From: Rhizobium sp. ASV20 | Lineage (GTDB): Bacteria; Pseudomonadota; Alphaproteobacteria; Rhizobiales; Rhizobiaceae | Direction of reading: 5' to 3' | Length of the DNA stretch: 64,000 nucleotides | Assembly: GCF_016429015.1 (NCBI RefSeq) | Contig: NZ_JAELTU010000003.1 | Span: 39,867 to 103,866 of the forward strand | Part shown: piece after piece, positions 18,301 to 27,534 of the stretch | Position numbering within the stretch: position 1 is the stretch's first letter | How the letters are laid out: each line of letters begins with the position of its first letter | Notes under the pieces: model-generated | Databases searched by the model: none | Seen by the model: the letters and a program-made list of their open reading frames with translations, nothing else | What the model was told of the DNA's origin: nothing | Translations under genes and position numbers: made by a program

Positions 18301-21300
18301 CGCATCGAGAAGGACTTCAAGGTCAAGATTTCCTTCCGGGAGCTGCTGAGCGACATCCCCTCGGTCGCCGATCTCGCTGTCCATCTCGATCGGGAGATGC
18401 CAGCGGAGGCAGTCAAAGCCGCAGAGCCCTTGCCTGCCGCTTCTCCACTTACCACGATGCCGATGCGGGCCACGCAGCAACCGGTCGCGCCGCCGATCGT
18501 ATCACCGATGCCACAAGCCGTATCGATGCCGAACGCAGCCTCGGACCTTGCCAGTGTCATGCAATCCCAGATCCAGATGGCGCAGTCGCTGTTTGCCCAG
18601 CAACTCCTCATGCTGCAGGCCATGCAGGGCGGCGCTCCCACGCCGCAGGAGCGTTCCGTCGCACCACCCACCGCATCTGCTCCGGCTCCAACACAATCGG
18701 CGCCAATCCAGCCCGCATCAGCCGCGCCGGTATCGGCTGCACCAGCAGAAAGCGATTTCGGCACCGAGCGCATCAAGCTCTATCGCCCGAACGCCAAAAG
18801 CGTGACGGCGGAAATTTCGCCCGCCAAACAGGATTTCGTCGCCAGCCTCACCAAGGCATACGAGACCAGAAACGCCAAATCCAAGGCGTTTACCGAGGAG
18901 CATCGCCGACACCTGGCTGATCCCCGCTCGGCATCGGGCTTTAGGGCAGACTGGAAAGAGATGGTGTTCCCGATCGTCTGCGACCATTCCAAGGGCGCCT
19001 ATATCTGGGACGTCGACGGCAACCAATATGTCGACCTGGTCAACGGTTTCGGCCAGACAGCCTTCGGACATGCGCCGGACTTCGTCATTGATGCCGTCAA
19101 GGAGCAGGCTGATCGCGGCTTTGCCATCGGACCTCAGACACCGCTTGCCGGCGACGTTGCAAAGATGATTGCAGACATGACCGGCCATGAACGGGTCACG
19201 TTCTGCAATACCGGTTCAGAAGCGGTGATGGCTGCAATGCGGATTGCCCGTGCCGTCACCGGCCGTGACCGGGTCGTGGTTTTCGCCAATGACTATCATG
19301 GTCAATTCGATGAAGTCCTGGTCAAGGGTCGCAATCGCGCCGACACGCCGATCGCCCTGCCGGTTGCCTCCGGCATTCCGATGGCTTCCGTCTCCAACAT
19401 GACGGTGCTGCGCTATGGCGCTCCGGAAAGCCTCGACTTCATCCGCGCCAATGCCGCCGACATAGCGGCTGTTATCATCGAGCCGATACAGAGCCGCCAT
19501 CCGGAACTGCAACCGCGCGAATTTGTCCGGGAACTGCGTGACATTGCCACCAAATCGGAATTCGCGCTTGTCTTCGATGAGGTCGTCACCGGCTTCCGCG
19601 TCGCTCCGGGCGGCATGCAGGCAATCTGGGGCATCAAGGGAGACATGGCGACCTATGGCAAGGTTGTCGGCGGCGGAATGCCGATCGGCGTGCTGGTTGG
19701 CAACGCCCGCTTCATGGACGCTCTCGATGGGGGCTATTGGTCCTATGGGGACGCCACCGTCCCCATGACGGCGCCTACTTTCTTTGCTGGGACTTTCGTG
19801 CGTCATCCACTGACGCTCGCAGCCGCTAACGCCGTGCTTCATCACATCAAGGGTGACGGATCCGCCCTCTACGATCGCGTCGCAGACCGTACGCAAGCTT
19901 TGGTTGCGGAAATCAAGGCGGATCTTGCAAGGCGCGGGATCGCTGATGTCGTCCACGGCTACAAGAGCTGGTTTGCCACCGACTTCTCCAGCCAGGATGT
20001 GCTCGGAGCCCTGTTCTATGCCCAGATGCGGCTCAACGGCGTTCACATACAGGACGGCTATCCCTGCTTCCTGACGACGGCCCATTGCGAGGACGACTTC
20101 CGCCTGATCGCAAAGGCGTTCAGAGACAGTCTCGACGCCATGCAGGCGGCCGGCATATTTGCAACGAGAGAACAGCCACCCCTATCTCCTGCGCAGCCGC
20201 AGATGCCGGCCGCTATCGCCAGGCTTCAATCCGCACCTCTGACAGAGGCACAGACGGAAATATGGCTTGCAGCCCAGGCGGGAGACGAAGCTTCCTGCTC
20301 ATTCAACGAGTCCTTTTCGCTGACGCTTGAGGGAACGCTCGACGAACGAGCCATCAAGCAGGCGTTTGATACAGTCGTCGCTCGCCATGACGCGTTGCAT
20401 ATCCGCTTCGACCGCAACGGCGAGCATTTCCAGTTCATCCCGGACTTCAAGCTCGATCTACCTATTGTCGAAGACCTCGATGAAAAGGGCCTTGCCGATC
20501 TTAAGGATGACGACGCTCGCACGCCCTTTGACCTGATCAATGGCCCGCTTGTGCGTGCAAGCATCGTCAAATTGTCGGCTGAAAAGCATGTCCTGGTCTT
20601 CACCGCCCATCACATCATCTGCGACGGCTGGTCGATCAACACCTTCGTTGAAGAGCTTGCGACGGCCTATGCAGCCTTCAGGGCCGGCACGGTGCCGGAA
20701 CTTCAGTCCGCCCTCTCCTTTGCTACTTACGCGACCGATCTGTCCCCGAGGCCGGAAAAATCACAAGCAACGGAACAGTTCTGGCTCGATCAATTCAAGT
20801 CGATTCCGGATCTTCCCGACCTACCCCTCGACCGACCGCGGCCGGAATATCGCAGTTTCGCGGGCGGGAGCTGCACCGGCTACATCGACGCCGATATCTA
20901 TAAGACGCTGAAGAAGAAGGGGGCAAAATCGGGCGCCACGCTATTTTCCACCCTGCTGGCGACGCTGCAGGTGATGATATCGCGGTTGTCGGGTCAGGAC
21001 GATATCGTCATCGCCATTCCTTCTGCCGGTCAGAGCCTGCTTGATGGCCAGATCCTCATGGGTCATTGCGTCAATCTGTTACCGCTGCGCCAAATGGTAT
21101 TGATGACGGAGCCGTTCAGCGCCCATCTGAAGGCAACCCAGCAGCTTGTCTTCCAGGCCTTCGAGCATCAGGACTACACTTACGGCACGCTCGTCCACAA
21201 ACTCAATGCCAAGCGTGATCCGCGTCGCCTGCCTCTGACCGAAATCCAGTTCAATCTCGAACGCATGGCGGGTGGATCGTCTTTCGGCGACCTCAAGCCG

Positions 21301-23409
21301 ACCATGGAGCCGAACGCCAAGGCCTTCTCCAATTTCGACCTGTTCTTCAACATGATCGAAGCGACCGATCACATTCGCATCGACGTCGACTACAATGCCG
21401 ATGTCTTCGACCGCGCGACGGTCGAGCGGTGGATCGGCCATTTTTCGACGCTTGCCGCCACGCTCGCCAAGGATATGGATCGCAAGGTCGGCGAACTGTC
21501 ATTGCTGTCGAGCGAGGAAAAATCGTGGCTGATCGACACGCTCAATCACACGACTGTGCCTTACGATCACGATCAATTCGTCTTCACGCTTTTCTCCAAG
21601 CGGGCGGCCGCACAACCGAAGGCGATCGCCGCAGAGTTTAACGGCCAGGCGATGACTTACGCAGAGCTCGAAACGCGCTCGAACCAGCTCGCCCTCTATC
21701 TCCAGATGGCGCTTCCCGACCCAGGTCAGCGTATCGCAATCCTGATAGAGCGCTCGCTCGGCATGATCGTCGCGCTTCTCGCCGTGATGAAGGCGGGACA
21801 TACCTATGTCCCGATGGATCCGGCTCATCCGGAACCGCGCCTGAGGCAGACACTGGATATTGCCCGCATCGGCGGACTCATCTGCGATAGCGACGACATG
21901 GCGCATCTTGCAGCTCCTGACACCCCTGTCATCCGGCTTGATCAGGACGCGAAGGCGATCAGCTCGATGACGGGCCAGCCTTTGAAGACCCTGCCGATCG
22001 ACACGACGGCATCCGCCTATATCATCTTCACCTCCGGCTCGACTGGAATGCCGAAAGGCGTCGAAGTATCGCATCGATCCCTGACCAACTTCCTCCTCTC
22101 CATGGAGCAGGAGCCGGGTTTCGGCGCGAAGGACACGCTTATCGCAGTCACAACGATCTCGTTCGACATTGCTGGTCTGGAACTGTACCTGCCGCTGATA
22201 TCGGGTGGAAAGGTCGTCATCGCCAGTCGCAGTGAAGTCCAAGACGGCTTTGCCCTGGTGAAGCTGATCGGCGAACACGACGCCACTGTGCTGCAGGCCA
22301 CGCCGACGCTTTGGCAGATGCTGGTTGAGGCCGGCCTGAAGGATCGGCCGGCGATGAAGATGCTCTGCGGCGGCGAACCCCTCCCCAAAGAGCTCGCCCG
22401 CTCTCTGCTCGCCATCGGCGGCGAACTCTGGAACATGTACGGCCCGACGGAAACAACGATCTGGTCGTCGCTGCAGCGCATTACCGATGCGGATCAGCCG
22501 ATTGCGATCGGCCACCCGATTGCCAATACGAAGCTCTTCATCCTCGATCAAAGCGAGACTATCGCCCCGATCGGTGTGGTCGGCGAACTCTATATCGGCG
22601 GGGACGGTCTGGCGGAGGGCTACTTCGATCGCCTCGACCTGACGGAAAAGGCCTTTGCCCCACATTGTTTCGCCACGGGCAGGCCGATGCGCCTCTACAA
22701 AACCGGCGATGTCGGTCGGCGGCTTGCGGATGGTTCGCTGCAATTGCTTGGGCGCCGCGATCAACAGGTCAAGTTGCGCGGGTTCCGCATCGAGCTCGGC
22801 GACATAGAGGCGGTGATCTCCAAGGCGGAAGGTGTGCGCCAATGCGCCACCGTGGTCGCTGAAAACGCCAAGGGCGATCGGTCGCTGGTCTGCTACATCC
22901 TACAGAATGCAAGTGGCAAGGATCTATCTGTCGCGGCGATTGCGGCCCATGCCAAAGCCAATTTGCCTGGTCACATGGTGCCGAGCTTCTGGGTTTTCGA
23001 GACCGAGTTGCCCCACACCGCCAACGGCAAGCTCGACCGCAAGGCTTTGCAGCAGCGCGGCGTGCCTCAGCGCGAAGCCGCACCGGCAAAGGCCGAGCCA
23101 AAGACCGAGATGGAACAGCGACTGCTCTCGATCTGGCAGGATGTCCTCAATCTCAGCGACATCGGCGTCGACGACAACCTCTATGCACTCGGCGCGGATT
23201 CGCTCGCCATATTCCGTATCGCCGCGCGCATGCGCGACAGCGGCCTGCCGCTGGAAGCAAAGCATTTGCTTCGCCATCCGACAATCGGCGCGTTGGCGGC
23301 CTTTGCCGAGAGCCAGAGGGATGGCCAGCCCGATCCGGTTCAACTTCACGTACCATCATTGCGAGACTTTCGTAACGGCGCACGCCGCAGCCTGGGGGCA
23401 ACGACATGA
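15310..23409 (+). CDS. Hybrid PKS/NRPS megasynthase: KS-AT-ACP-AMT-C-A(Gly)-PCP
   Basis: 2699 residues. Domains in order: ketosynthase ~25-455 (QSACSTSLLAV with Cys203, His339 in ECHGTATPLGD, His379 in GTIGHTDAAAG); acyltransferase ~550-850 (GHSVGEF Ser648; HAFHS at 744-748, the malonyl-type motif); acyl carrier (LELGFDSLF, Ser989); a Pro/Ala/Gln linker; class III PLP aminotransferase ~1185-1620 (Lys1451 in TYGKVVGGGMPIGV); condensation ~1643-2070 (HHIICDG at 1767-1773, intact); adenylation ~2080-2560 (FTSGSTGMPKG, Asp2286); carrier (LGADSLAIF, Ser2631). No KR, DH or ER. By eye the adenylation code is D-I-L-Q-L-G-M-I-W-K, one residue from a glycine code I know. Predicted action: extend the starter with malonate, convert the beta-keto thioester to a beta-amine, condense with glycine. 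Stop overlaps next start by ATGA. Confidence 0.95.
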   Translation: MKRNHQENGSERDFENNDEPNGQNSGHIAIVGMSGRFPGAASVRELWQMVLDGKTAFSHFAPDEIEDAFTDEERAQPNYVAARPHLEGADMFDAEFFGMFPREAAVTDPQHRIFLEICWEALEDGGYDPHRYTGLIGVFAGSSMPTYLINNVLHERAKAEEFTSNYQIGCFHELVGALNDTLATRVSYKFNLRGPAFTVQSACSTSLLAVSQACQNLLTYSCDMALAGGISVTIPQKRGYMYQEGGMASPDGACRPFDANAAGTVFASGAGVILLKRFEDAIKDGDHIYAVIRGYGINNDGSDKVGFTAPSVEGQAEAIASALANAAVDPSTIGYIECHGTATPLGDPIEFNGLTRAFAHDAPGPAGCALGSVKGTIGHTDAAAGVTGLIKTALALRNAKIPPMPNYRQPNPRIDLDKSPFYIPTTMVDWPQGSTPRRAGVSAFGVGGTNVHVILEEPPSPPTKSREVEGHYILPLSARSTPALAAMRTNLSNHLAENPGLSIAQLAYTLQTGRREFSHRLAVTADSVEQAIIKLTTDNYQSLVAADKPPVAFMFPGQGAQYVGMGAGLYRSEPEFARWIDRGSELLKMTLGLDLRDYICHSGAVTQAIADEQRETRIAQPCLYLVEYALARLWLSRGVKPYAMIGHSVGEFVAATLANVISFEDGLRLVANRGRLMQHQPQGAMVSVRADAATTASYLHGAVEIAAINAPKLCVISGPFADIETVCAALSDAEIAFSRLHTSHAFHSAMMNDAAQALRQETEKVTYGTATIPFISGVSGDWQTAELATSPDYWAMHCRDAVRFADGLATLCRDRKPVLLEVGPGRTLSVFAAQTIPRDSLAAVVQSLPEHDHASAAAATLAEAHGKLWMAGCRLKWPTLPPVAQQHLSLPTYPFQRQRHWLDAPPSARRSATLRADAEPKNPSPTTLFVSDVNLTEEKPAMNVAASIPVPNRLPQLETSLLTLLSDMSGETLGPDERTATFLELGFDSLFVGQFAQRIEKDFKVKISFRELLSDIPSVADLAVHLDREMPAEAVKAAEPLPAASPLTTMPMRATQQPVAPPIVSPMPQAVSMPNAASDLASVMQSQIQMAQSLFAQQLLMLQAMQGGAPTPQERSVAPPTASAPAPTQSAPIQPASAAPVSAAPAESDFGTERIKLYRPNAKSVTAEISPAKQDFVASLTKAYETRNAKSKAFTEEHRRHLADPRSASGFRADWKEMVFPIVCDHSKGAYIWDVDGNQYVDLVNGFGQTAFGHAPDFVIDAVKEQADRGFAIGPQTPLAGDVAKMIADMTGHERVTFCNTGSEAVMAAMRIARAVTGRDRVVVFANDYHGQFDEVLVKGRNRADTPIALPVASGIPMASVSNMTVLRYGAPESLDFIRANAADIAAVIIEPIQSRHPELQPREFVRELRDIATKSEFALVFDEVVTGFRVAPGGMQAIWGIKGDMATYGKVVGGGMPIGVLVGNARFMDALDGGYWSYGDATVPMTAPTFFAGTFVRHPLTLAAANAVLHHIKGDGSALYDRVADRTQALVAEIKADLARRGIADVVHGYKSWFATDFSSQDVLGALFYAQMRLNGVHIQDGYPCFLTTAHCEDDFRLIAKAFRDSLDAMQAAGIFATREQPPLSPAQPQMPAAIARLQSAPLTEAQTEIWLAAQAGDEASCSFNESFSLTLEGTLDERAIKQAFDTVVARHDALHIRFDRNGEHFQFIPDFKLDLPIVEDLDEKGLADLKDDDARTPFDLINGPLVRASIVKLSAEKHVLVFTAHHIICDGWSINTFVEELATAYAAFRAGTVPELQSALSFATYATDLSPRPEKSQATEQFWLDQFKSIPDLPDLPLDRPRPEYRSFAGGSCTGYIDADIYKTLKKKGAKSGATLFSTLLATLQVMISRLSGQDDIVIAIPSAGQSLLDGQILMGHCVNLLPLRQMVLMTEPFSAHLKATQQLVFQAFEHQDYTYGTLVHKLNAKRDPRRLPLTEIQFNLERMAGGSSFGDLKPTMEPNAKAFSNFDLFFNMIEATDHIRIDVDYNADVFDRATVERWIGHFSTLAATLAKDMDRKVGELSLLSSEEKSWLIDTLNHTTVPYDHDQFVFTLFSKRAAAQPKAIAAEFNGQAMTYAELETRSNQLALYLQMALPDPGQRIAILIERSLGMIVALLAVMKAGHTYVPMDPAHPEPRLRQTLDIARIGGLICDSDDMAHLAAPDTPVIRLDQDAKAISSMTGQPLKTLPIDTTASAYIIFTSGSTGMPKGVEVSHRSLTNFLLSMEQEPGFGAKDTLIAVTTISFDIAGLELYLPLISGGKVVIASRSEVQDGFALVKLIGEHDATVLQATPTLWQMLVEAGLKDRPAMKMLCGGEPLPKELARSLLAIGGELWNMYGPTETTIWSSLQRITDADQPIAIGHPIANTKLFILDQSETIAPIGVVGELYIGGDGLAEGYFDRLDLTEKAFAPHCFATGRPMRLYKTGDVGRRLADGSLQLLGRRDQQVKLRGFRIELGDIEAVISKAEGVRQCATVVAENAKGDRSLVCYILQNASGKDLSVAAIAAHAKANLPGHMVPSFWVFETELPHTANGKLDRKALQQRGVPQREAAPAKAEPKTEMEQRLLSIWQDVLNLSDIGVDDNLYALGADSLAIFRIAARMRDSGLPLEAKHLLRHPTIGALAAFAESQRDGQPDPVQLHVPSLRDFRNGARRSLGATT

Positions 23410-25889
23410 GTACCATTGATAGCAGCCTGAGCGGTCCGGTTCCCGAACCGCAGATCATCGGTGAATTTCCCTGTACGCAGACGCAATTGCGCTGCTGGAT
23501 TCTCGATCAGCTCAATCCCGGCAATCCCGCGCTGAATGTCGCCGTGCGGTGGGAGATCAGAGGCGCCTTCAAAGCCTCGACCCTGGAAGCAGCCTTCAAA
23601 AGGGCCATCCAGCGGCATGAGATACTCCGCACGAGGTTCGTCGAGAAAGGTGGCCAGCCGTTCCAGCAAGCCGTGAGCGACGTCAACTTCAAGATGTCCG
23701 TGATCGATCTGCGCGGCATGCCGCCGGAACAGCGCCAGTCGAGGATTCTGTCGATCGGCGAGGAGACGGCGCAAGCACCGTTCGATCTCGGCGCGCCCTG
23801 CCTGTTCCGCGTCAGTCTGCTGATGGCGGAAAACGAGCGTGGCGTTCTTTTGATCACCGCTCACCAGAGCTGTTTCGATGGATGGTCCATCCGCGTGCTC
23901 GGACGAGAGATCGGCGAAATAGCGGCGGCGATAGATGCCGGACGCGCGCCAATCCTCCCCGAACTGCCGTTGCAATATGGCGACTACGCTCTCTGGCAGC
24001 AGGAATATCTGCAAAGCTACGGCTTTGAGACGGAGAAGACCTTCTGGCGGGAAAGACTGCAGGGCGCGCCCTACTTCGAAGTAAGGCCGGATCACCCCCG
24101 CGGCCAGGTCAAGACCAATCGCGGCGATATTCTTTCGGTCGCCCAGCCGGTTGCCTTCACCGATCGGCTTGATGCGGCAGCGCGGGCGCATTGCGTTTCC
24201 CAATACAGCTTCGGGGCAGCAGTCCTGAGTGCAGTTCTCCATCGGTTGACAGGGGCTCCAACCGTCCTCTTCGGCTCGCAAATCGCCGGCCGCGAACACA
24301 GCGACCTGGAAGACATGATCGGCGTCTTTATCAACAATCTGGTGCTGCGTTTCGACTTCGGCGCAGACATCAGCTTTGCGGAGCACATCAAGTCCGTCAG
24401 CGCGACCATCGAAGGTGCATTGAACCACCAGCGCATGCCATTCAACAAGCTTGTGGAACTCATCAACCCCGTGCGTGATCCGGCACGCAATCCGTTGATC
24501 TCGGTCAACTTCAATCTGCAAAAAGCATTTCTCGAGGATCGCCGTTACGGCGAGTTCGAGCTGATCAGCTCGCCTTCGCAGTCACCGGGCGTCATTTATG
24601 ATTTGAATTTCATCATGATCGGCCGCCCGACCGGCTGGCGTATATCGATCGAGTACAATGCCGACCTTTTCGACGCCAGTACGATCGAGAGCTTTCTGCA
24701 ACTTTTGAGGAATGCCTATGAAATCGCTCTCGATCAGCCTGAGGCGCCGCTTTCTTCGCTCGTTGCGCCGGAACGATACCTGGCAGCTTCCGCCGAGATT
24801 GCGTCGCTGGATGGCCCCGTCGCAAAGACATCGCAGCCGGATACGCAAATGGAGGCGCTTGCTGATCTCTGGAAGGAGATCCTACAGGTTCCGCAAATAC
24901 GTCCGGATGATGATTTTTTCGCGCTCGGCGGTCACTCCCTCCTCGCGCTCCGGTTATTATCGGAAACTCGCGCAAGATTCGATGCAACACCGACATTGCA
25001 GCTTCTATTCAAGCAGCCGACGTTTGCAGGCTTTGCAGCGGCGATCCTCAATGTCGACGCGACATCGACGCCCCGGCAAAAAGCCGTAAATCCGTGGGAT
25101 CTGATCACCTGCAAACACGGCGCTGGAACCGGCGCCGTCTATACGCTCAACCATCCGCTTTTGTATTATCGCCTTGCCAATGAGCTGCCGGACACCGTCT
25201 CGGTCTACAATGTCAACATGTTTCATGCCGATTTGGATGGCGGCCTCGCTCGCCTGAGTATCGAGGATATCGCGACCTACGCGATAGACGCGATGCGGAT
25301 CGACAAAACAGTCGGCCGGGTGGCGATTGTCGGACTATGCGTCAATGGCATCCTCGCCATGGAGGTGAGCCGGCAATTGCGCGAAAGGGGAATAGACGTT
25401 AGCGCCACGGCAGTCATCGACGCGTGGGCTCCAGGTTACTTCGCATCCTTGCCAAGGCGGGAGCAAGCGAAATGGCGTCGGGAGCGACGGCGCAAACGTC
25501 TTGTCTATTTCACGAAGAAACTGTTGTCCCGGCGCATTGCGCTGATCGACTACCTCAAGGAATTCGAAATCTCCCTGTCTCTCCTCAGGATATTGCGGGT
25601 CAAGGCAGGGCAATACTCACAAGAAGAGGAAACAAACGAATCCGTCACCAAGCTGCTGGTGTCGGCGGCGCGCCACTACCAGCCGCCGCAAATCAAGGAT
25701 CCCACCGCTATTCTGATCAGAAGCAGCGCGACCCATCCTCGAGCACGCAAACTACGATTTGGATGGGGTGACGCAATCGCGGACGACTGCAAGGTGGTCG
25801 ACATCGACGGCTGGCACGAAGACTCACTGACCAGCAACGGTATCCGCGACCTTGCGTCAACGCTATCGGGAGAACTCACCGGCAGTTAG
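23406..25889 (+). CDS. Terminal NRPS protein C-PCP-TE without an adenylation domain
   Basis: 827 residues. Residues ~20-450 form a condensation-type domain, but its active-site motif reads HQSCFDG (153-159): the second, catalytic His of HHxxxDG is replaced by Gln154. Residues ~480-550 form a carrier domain (FFALGGHSLLAL, Ser511). Residues ~570-825 form a thioesterase-like alpha/beta hydrolase in which the nucleophile elbow is GLCVNG with Cys645 instead of Ser, and a late His804 (GWHEDSL). No adenylation domain is present, so the carrier must be charged in trans or simply receive the chain. Probable role: accept the beta-amino-acyl-glycine intermediate and release or transfer it. A Cys thioesterase may favour transfer or cyclisation rather than hydrolysis; that is inference. 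Confidence 0.9.
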   Translation: MSTIDSSLSGPVPEPQIIGEFPCTQTQLRCWILDQLNPGNPALNVAVRWEIRGAFKASTLEAAFKRAIQRHEILRTRFVEKGGQPFQQAVSDVNFKMSVIDLRGMPPEQRQSRILSIGEETAQAPFDLGAPCLFRVSLLMAENERGVLLITAHQSCFDGWSIRVLGREIGEIAAAIDAGRAPILPELPLQYGDYALWQQEYLQSYGFETEKTFWRERLQGAPYFEVRPDHPRGQVKTNRGDILSVAQPVAFTDRLDAAARAHCVSQYSFGAAVLSAVLHRLTGAPTVLFGSQIAGREHSDLEDMIGVFINNLVLRFDFGADISFAEHIKSVSATIEGALNHQRMPFNKLVELINPVRDPARNPLISVNFNLQKAFLEDRRYGEFELISSPSQSPGVIYDLNFIMIGRPTGWRISIEYNADLFDASTIESFLQLLRNAYEIALDQPEAPLSSLVAPERYLAASAEIASLDGPVAKTSQPDTQMEALADLWKEILQVPQIRPDDDFFALGGHSLLALRLLSETRARFDATPTLQLLFKQPTFAGFAAAILNVDATSTPRQKAVNPWDLITCKHGAGTGAVYTLNHPLLYYRLANELPDTVSVYNVNMFHADLDGGLARLSIEDIATYAIDAMRIDKTVGRVAIVGLCVNGILAMEVSRQLRERGIDVSATAVIDAWAPGYFASLPRREQAKWRRERRRKRLVYFTKKLLSRRIALIDYLKEFEISLSLLRILRVKAGQYSQEEETNESVTKLLVSAARHYQPPQIKDPTAILIRSSATHPRARKLRFGWGDAIADDCKVVDIDGWHEDSLTSNGIRDLASTLSGELTGS

Positions 25890-25937
25890 GGCCATCGAAT
25901 GAGCCTGAAGCAAGCCAAGCCACAGGGGGGAGCGGCT

Positions 25938-27533
25938 ATGAACACAACCAAGCCATTGAGGGTCGGCATACTTGTCGCGCGCGGACATAAGCTCGAGAAC
26001 TGGGAGCTCATGATCCTGGATCGCATTCTGGCAGCGTCACGACTGGAGCTCGCCGCTGTCCTTACCCATCCCGTACCATTTGCGGAGCCGAAGCCATCGA
26101 CATTGCTCGCGTGGAGCGCGCGATTGGAAGCGAAGGCGTTTGCCCGCCAGCCCGCCTACGCACCGAAGCAATTCAGCAGCAATCGCCACTTCATCGATTG
26201 CTGCGGTGGCGATACGACACGCGTCGTCGATAATTTGACCGCGGATTCGCTGCGGCACCTGAAACTCGATCTTGTCATCCGCACCATTCCGAAAGGCCTG
26301 TCCGATGACGCGATCGCCGCATTGCCATTTGGCGAATGGGCATTCAACTTCTCCGACCAGCGATCCTCGAATGTGAATTGGTTCGGCTATGCCGAGGTTC
26401 TGGCCCGCGCCTCCACGGCGGATCTGATCCTCTACGCGAAATACGGCAGCAAAGCCGAGCGGCGGGAAATCGCGCGGGCGGCATTCAACATCAAACCCAG
26501 CGCGGCGAGACTGGGCGCCTTCGTGCGGGAGCGAAGCGTGACACTTGTCATTCGCGAGCTGACCCGATTGGCGGACAGCAGACGATTTTCGCCAACCGCT
26601 CCCCTTGGCCTTTCCGAACGGCAAATGCCGTCCTTTGGCGATCTCCTGCGTTACGGTTCCATCGTCGCGGGCACCATCTCGACCAAGGCGTACAGGTCGA
26701 TCAAAGCAAGGCTCCGCGCCGATTCCGCGCTTTGGACGCTCTATACCGGCCAGGGCCAGATCTGCGATTTCGATCCGAGCAAGGCGATCGAGATTCCTCC
26801 GTCCGACGCCAGCATCAAGGCCGACCCGTTCCTTTTCCAGAACGAGGACAAGTGCTATCTGTTCTATGAGAACTATGCTCGCGGCGACCGCAAGGCCCAC
26901 ATCGCCGTCGGCCGTTTCAACGGAGATCTGGTTCAACCGCTCGGCGTCGCGCTGGAGCGGCCCTATCACCTTTCCTATCCCTATATATTTCGCGACGGCG
27001 ACCAGATCTTCATGATACCGGAAACCCATCAGGCGCGGCGGCTGGAGGTCTGGCGTTGCCGCCAGTTTCCATTGAAATGGGAGCTTTATGCAACAGCCTT
27101 CGAGGGGCAATCGCCAGCCGACAGTGTGCTCCTTCAGCATGACGGCAAATGGTGGCTATTCACCAACCTGTCTGATTTCCATGCCTACGAAGATCATTGC
27201 AGCGAACTCTACCTGTTCGAAGTCGACGGGCCGGAGCTGACCGGCATCAAGCCGCACAAACACAATCCGGTCGTCATCGGCAGTACGGAGGCTCGAGGAG
27301 CCGGCCGCATCTTCGCGCGATGCGGCCGACTGCTGCGGCCGTCTCAAAGAAATGCTCACGGCATATATGGCTATGGGCTGAATATCATGGAGATCGAGAC
27401 GCTCTCCCATACGGAGTATCGCGAACGATGCATTCGCACCATAACGCCCTCCTTCAAATCAGGCCTGCTCGGTTGCCACCATTTCGACGAATCCGGCGGG
27501 CGTTATGTTCTCGATGCCAGATTGACCATCTGA
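25938..27533 (+). CDS. Formyltransferase-like domain fused to a five-bladed beta-propeller domain
   Basis: 531 residues from ATG 25938, chosen because GGGGGAG precedes it; an ATG at 25899 lacks one. The N-terminal ~210 residues resemble a formyltransferase/hydrolase fold (LRVGILVARGHKLENWELMI; a Leu-Asp-Leu-Val-Ile segment before Arg-Thr-Ile-Pro-Lys-Gly; EWAFNFSDQRSSNVNWFGYA), but the Asn-His-Asp triad of active formyltransferases is not evident. The C-terminal ~300 residues (SIKADPFLFQNEDKCYLFYE, LSYPYIFRDGDQIFMIPETH, WWLFTNLSD) look like the GH43/GINT1-type beta-propeller found beside glycan genes. It starts 48 bases after the TE gene and converges on the PPTase gene. It may modify or attach the assembly-line product to a sugar. 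Confidence 0.65.
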   Translation: MNTTKPLRVGILVARGHKLENWELMILDRILAASRLELAAVLTHPVPFAEPKPSTLLAWSARLEAKAFARQPAYAPKQFSSNRHFIDCCGGDTTRVVDNLTADSLRHLKLDLVIRTIPKGLSDDAIAALPFGEWAFNFSDQRSSNVNWFGYAEVLARASTADLILYAKYGSKAERREIARAAFNIKPSAARLGAFVRERSVTLVIRELTRLADSRRFSPTAPLGLSERQMPSFGDLLRYGSIVAGTISTKAYRSIKARLRADSALWTLYTGQGQICDFDPSKAIEIPPSDASIKADPFLFQNEDKCYLFYENYARGDRKAHIAVGRFNGDLVQPLGVALERPYHLSYPYIFRDGDQIFMIPETHQARRLEVWRCRQFPLKWELYATAFEGQSPADSVLLQHDGKWWLFTNLSDFHAYEDHCSELYLFEVDGPELTGIKPHKHNPVVIGSTEARGAGRIFARCGRLLRPSQRNAHGIYGYGLNIMEIETLSHTEYRERCIRTITPSFKSGLLGCHHFDESGGRYVLDARLTI

Positions 27534-27534
27534 G

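Noticed and set aside
21499..22842. 447-codon minus-strand frame inside the megasynthase
   Set aside because: Antisense shadow of the adenylation domain, caused by GC-rich codon bias; no domain recognised.
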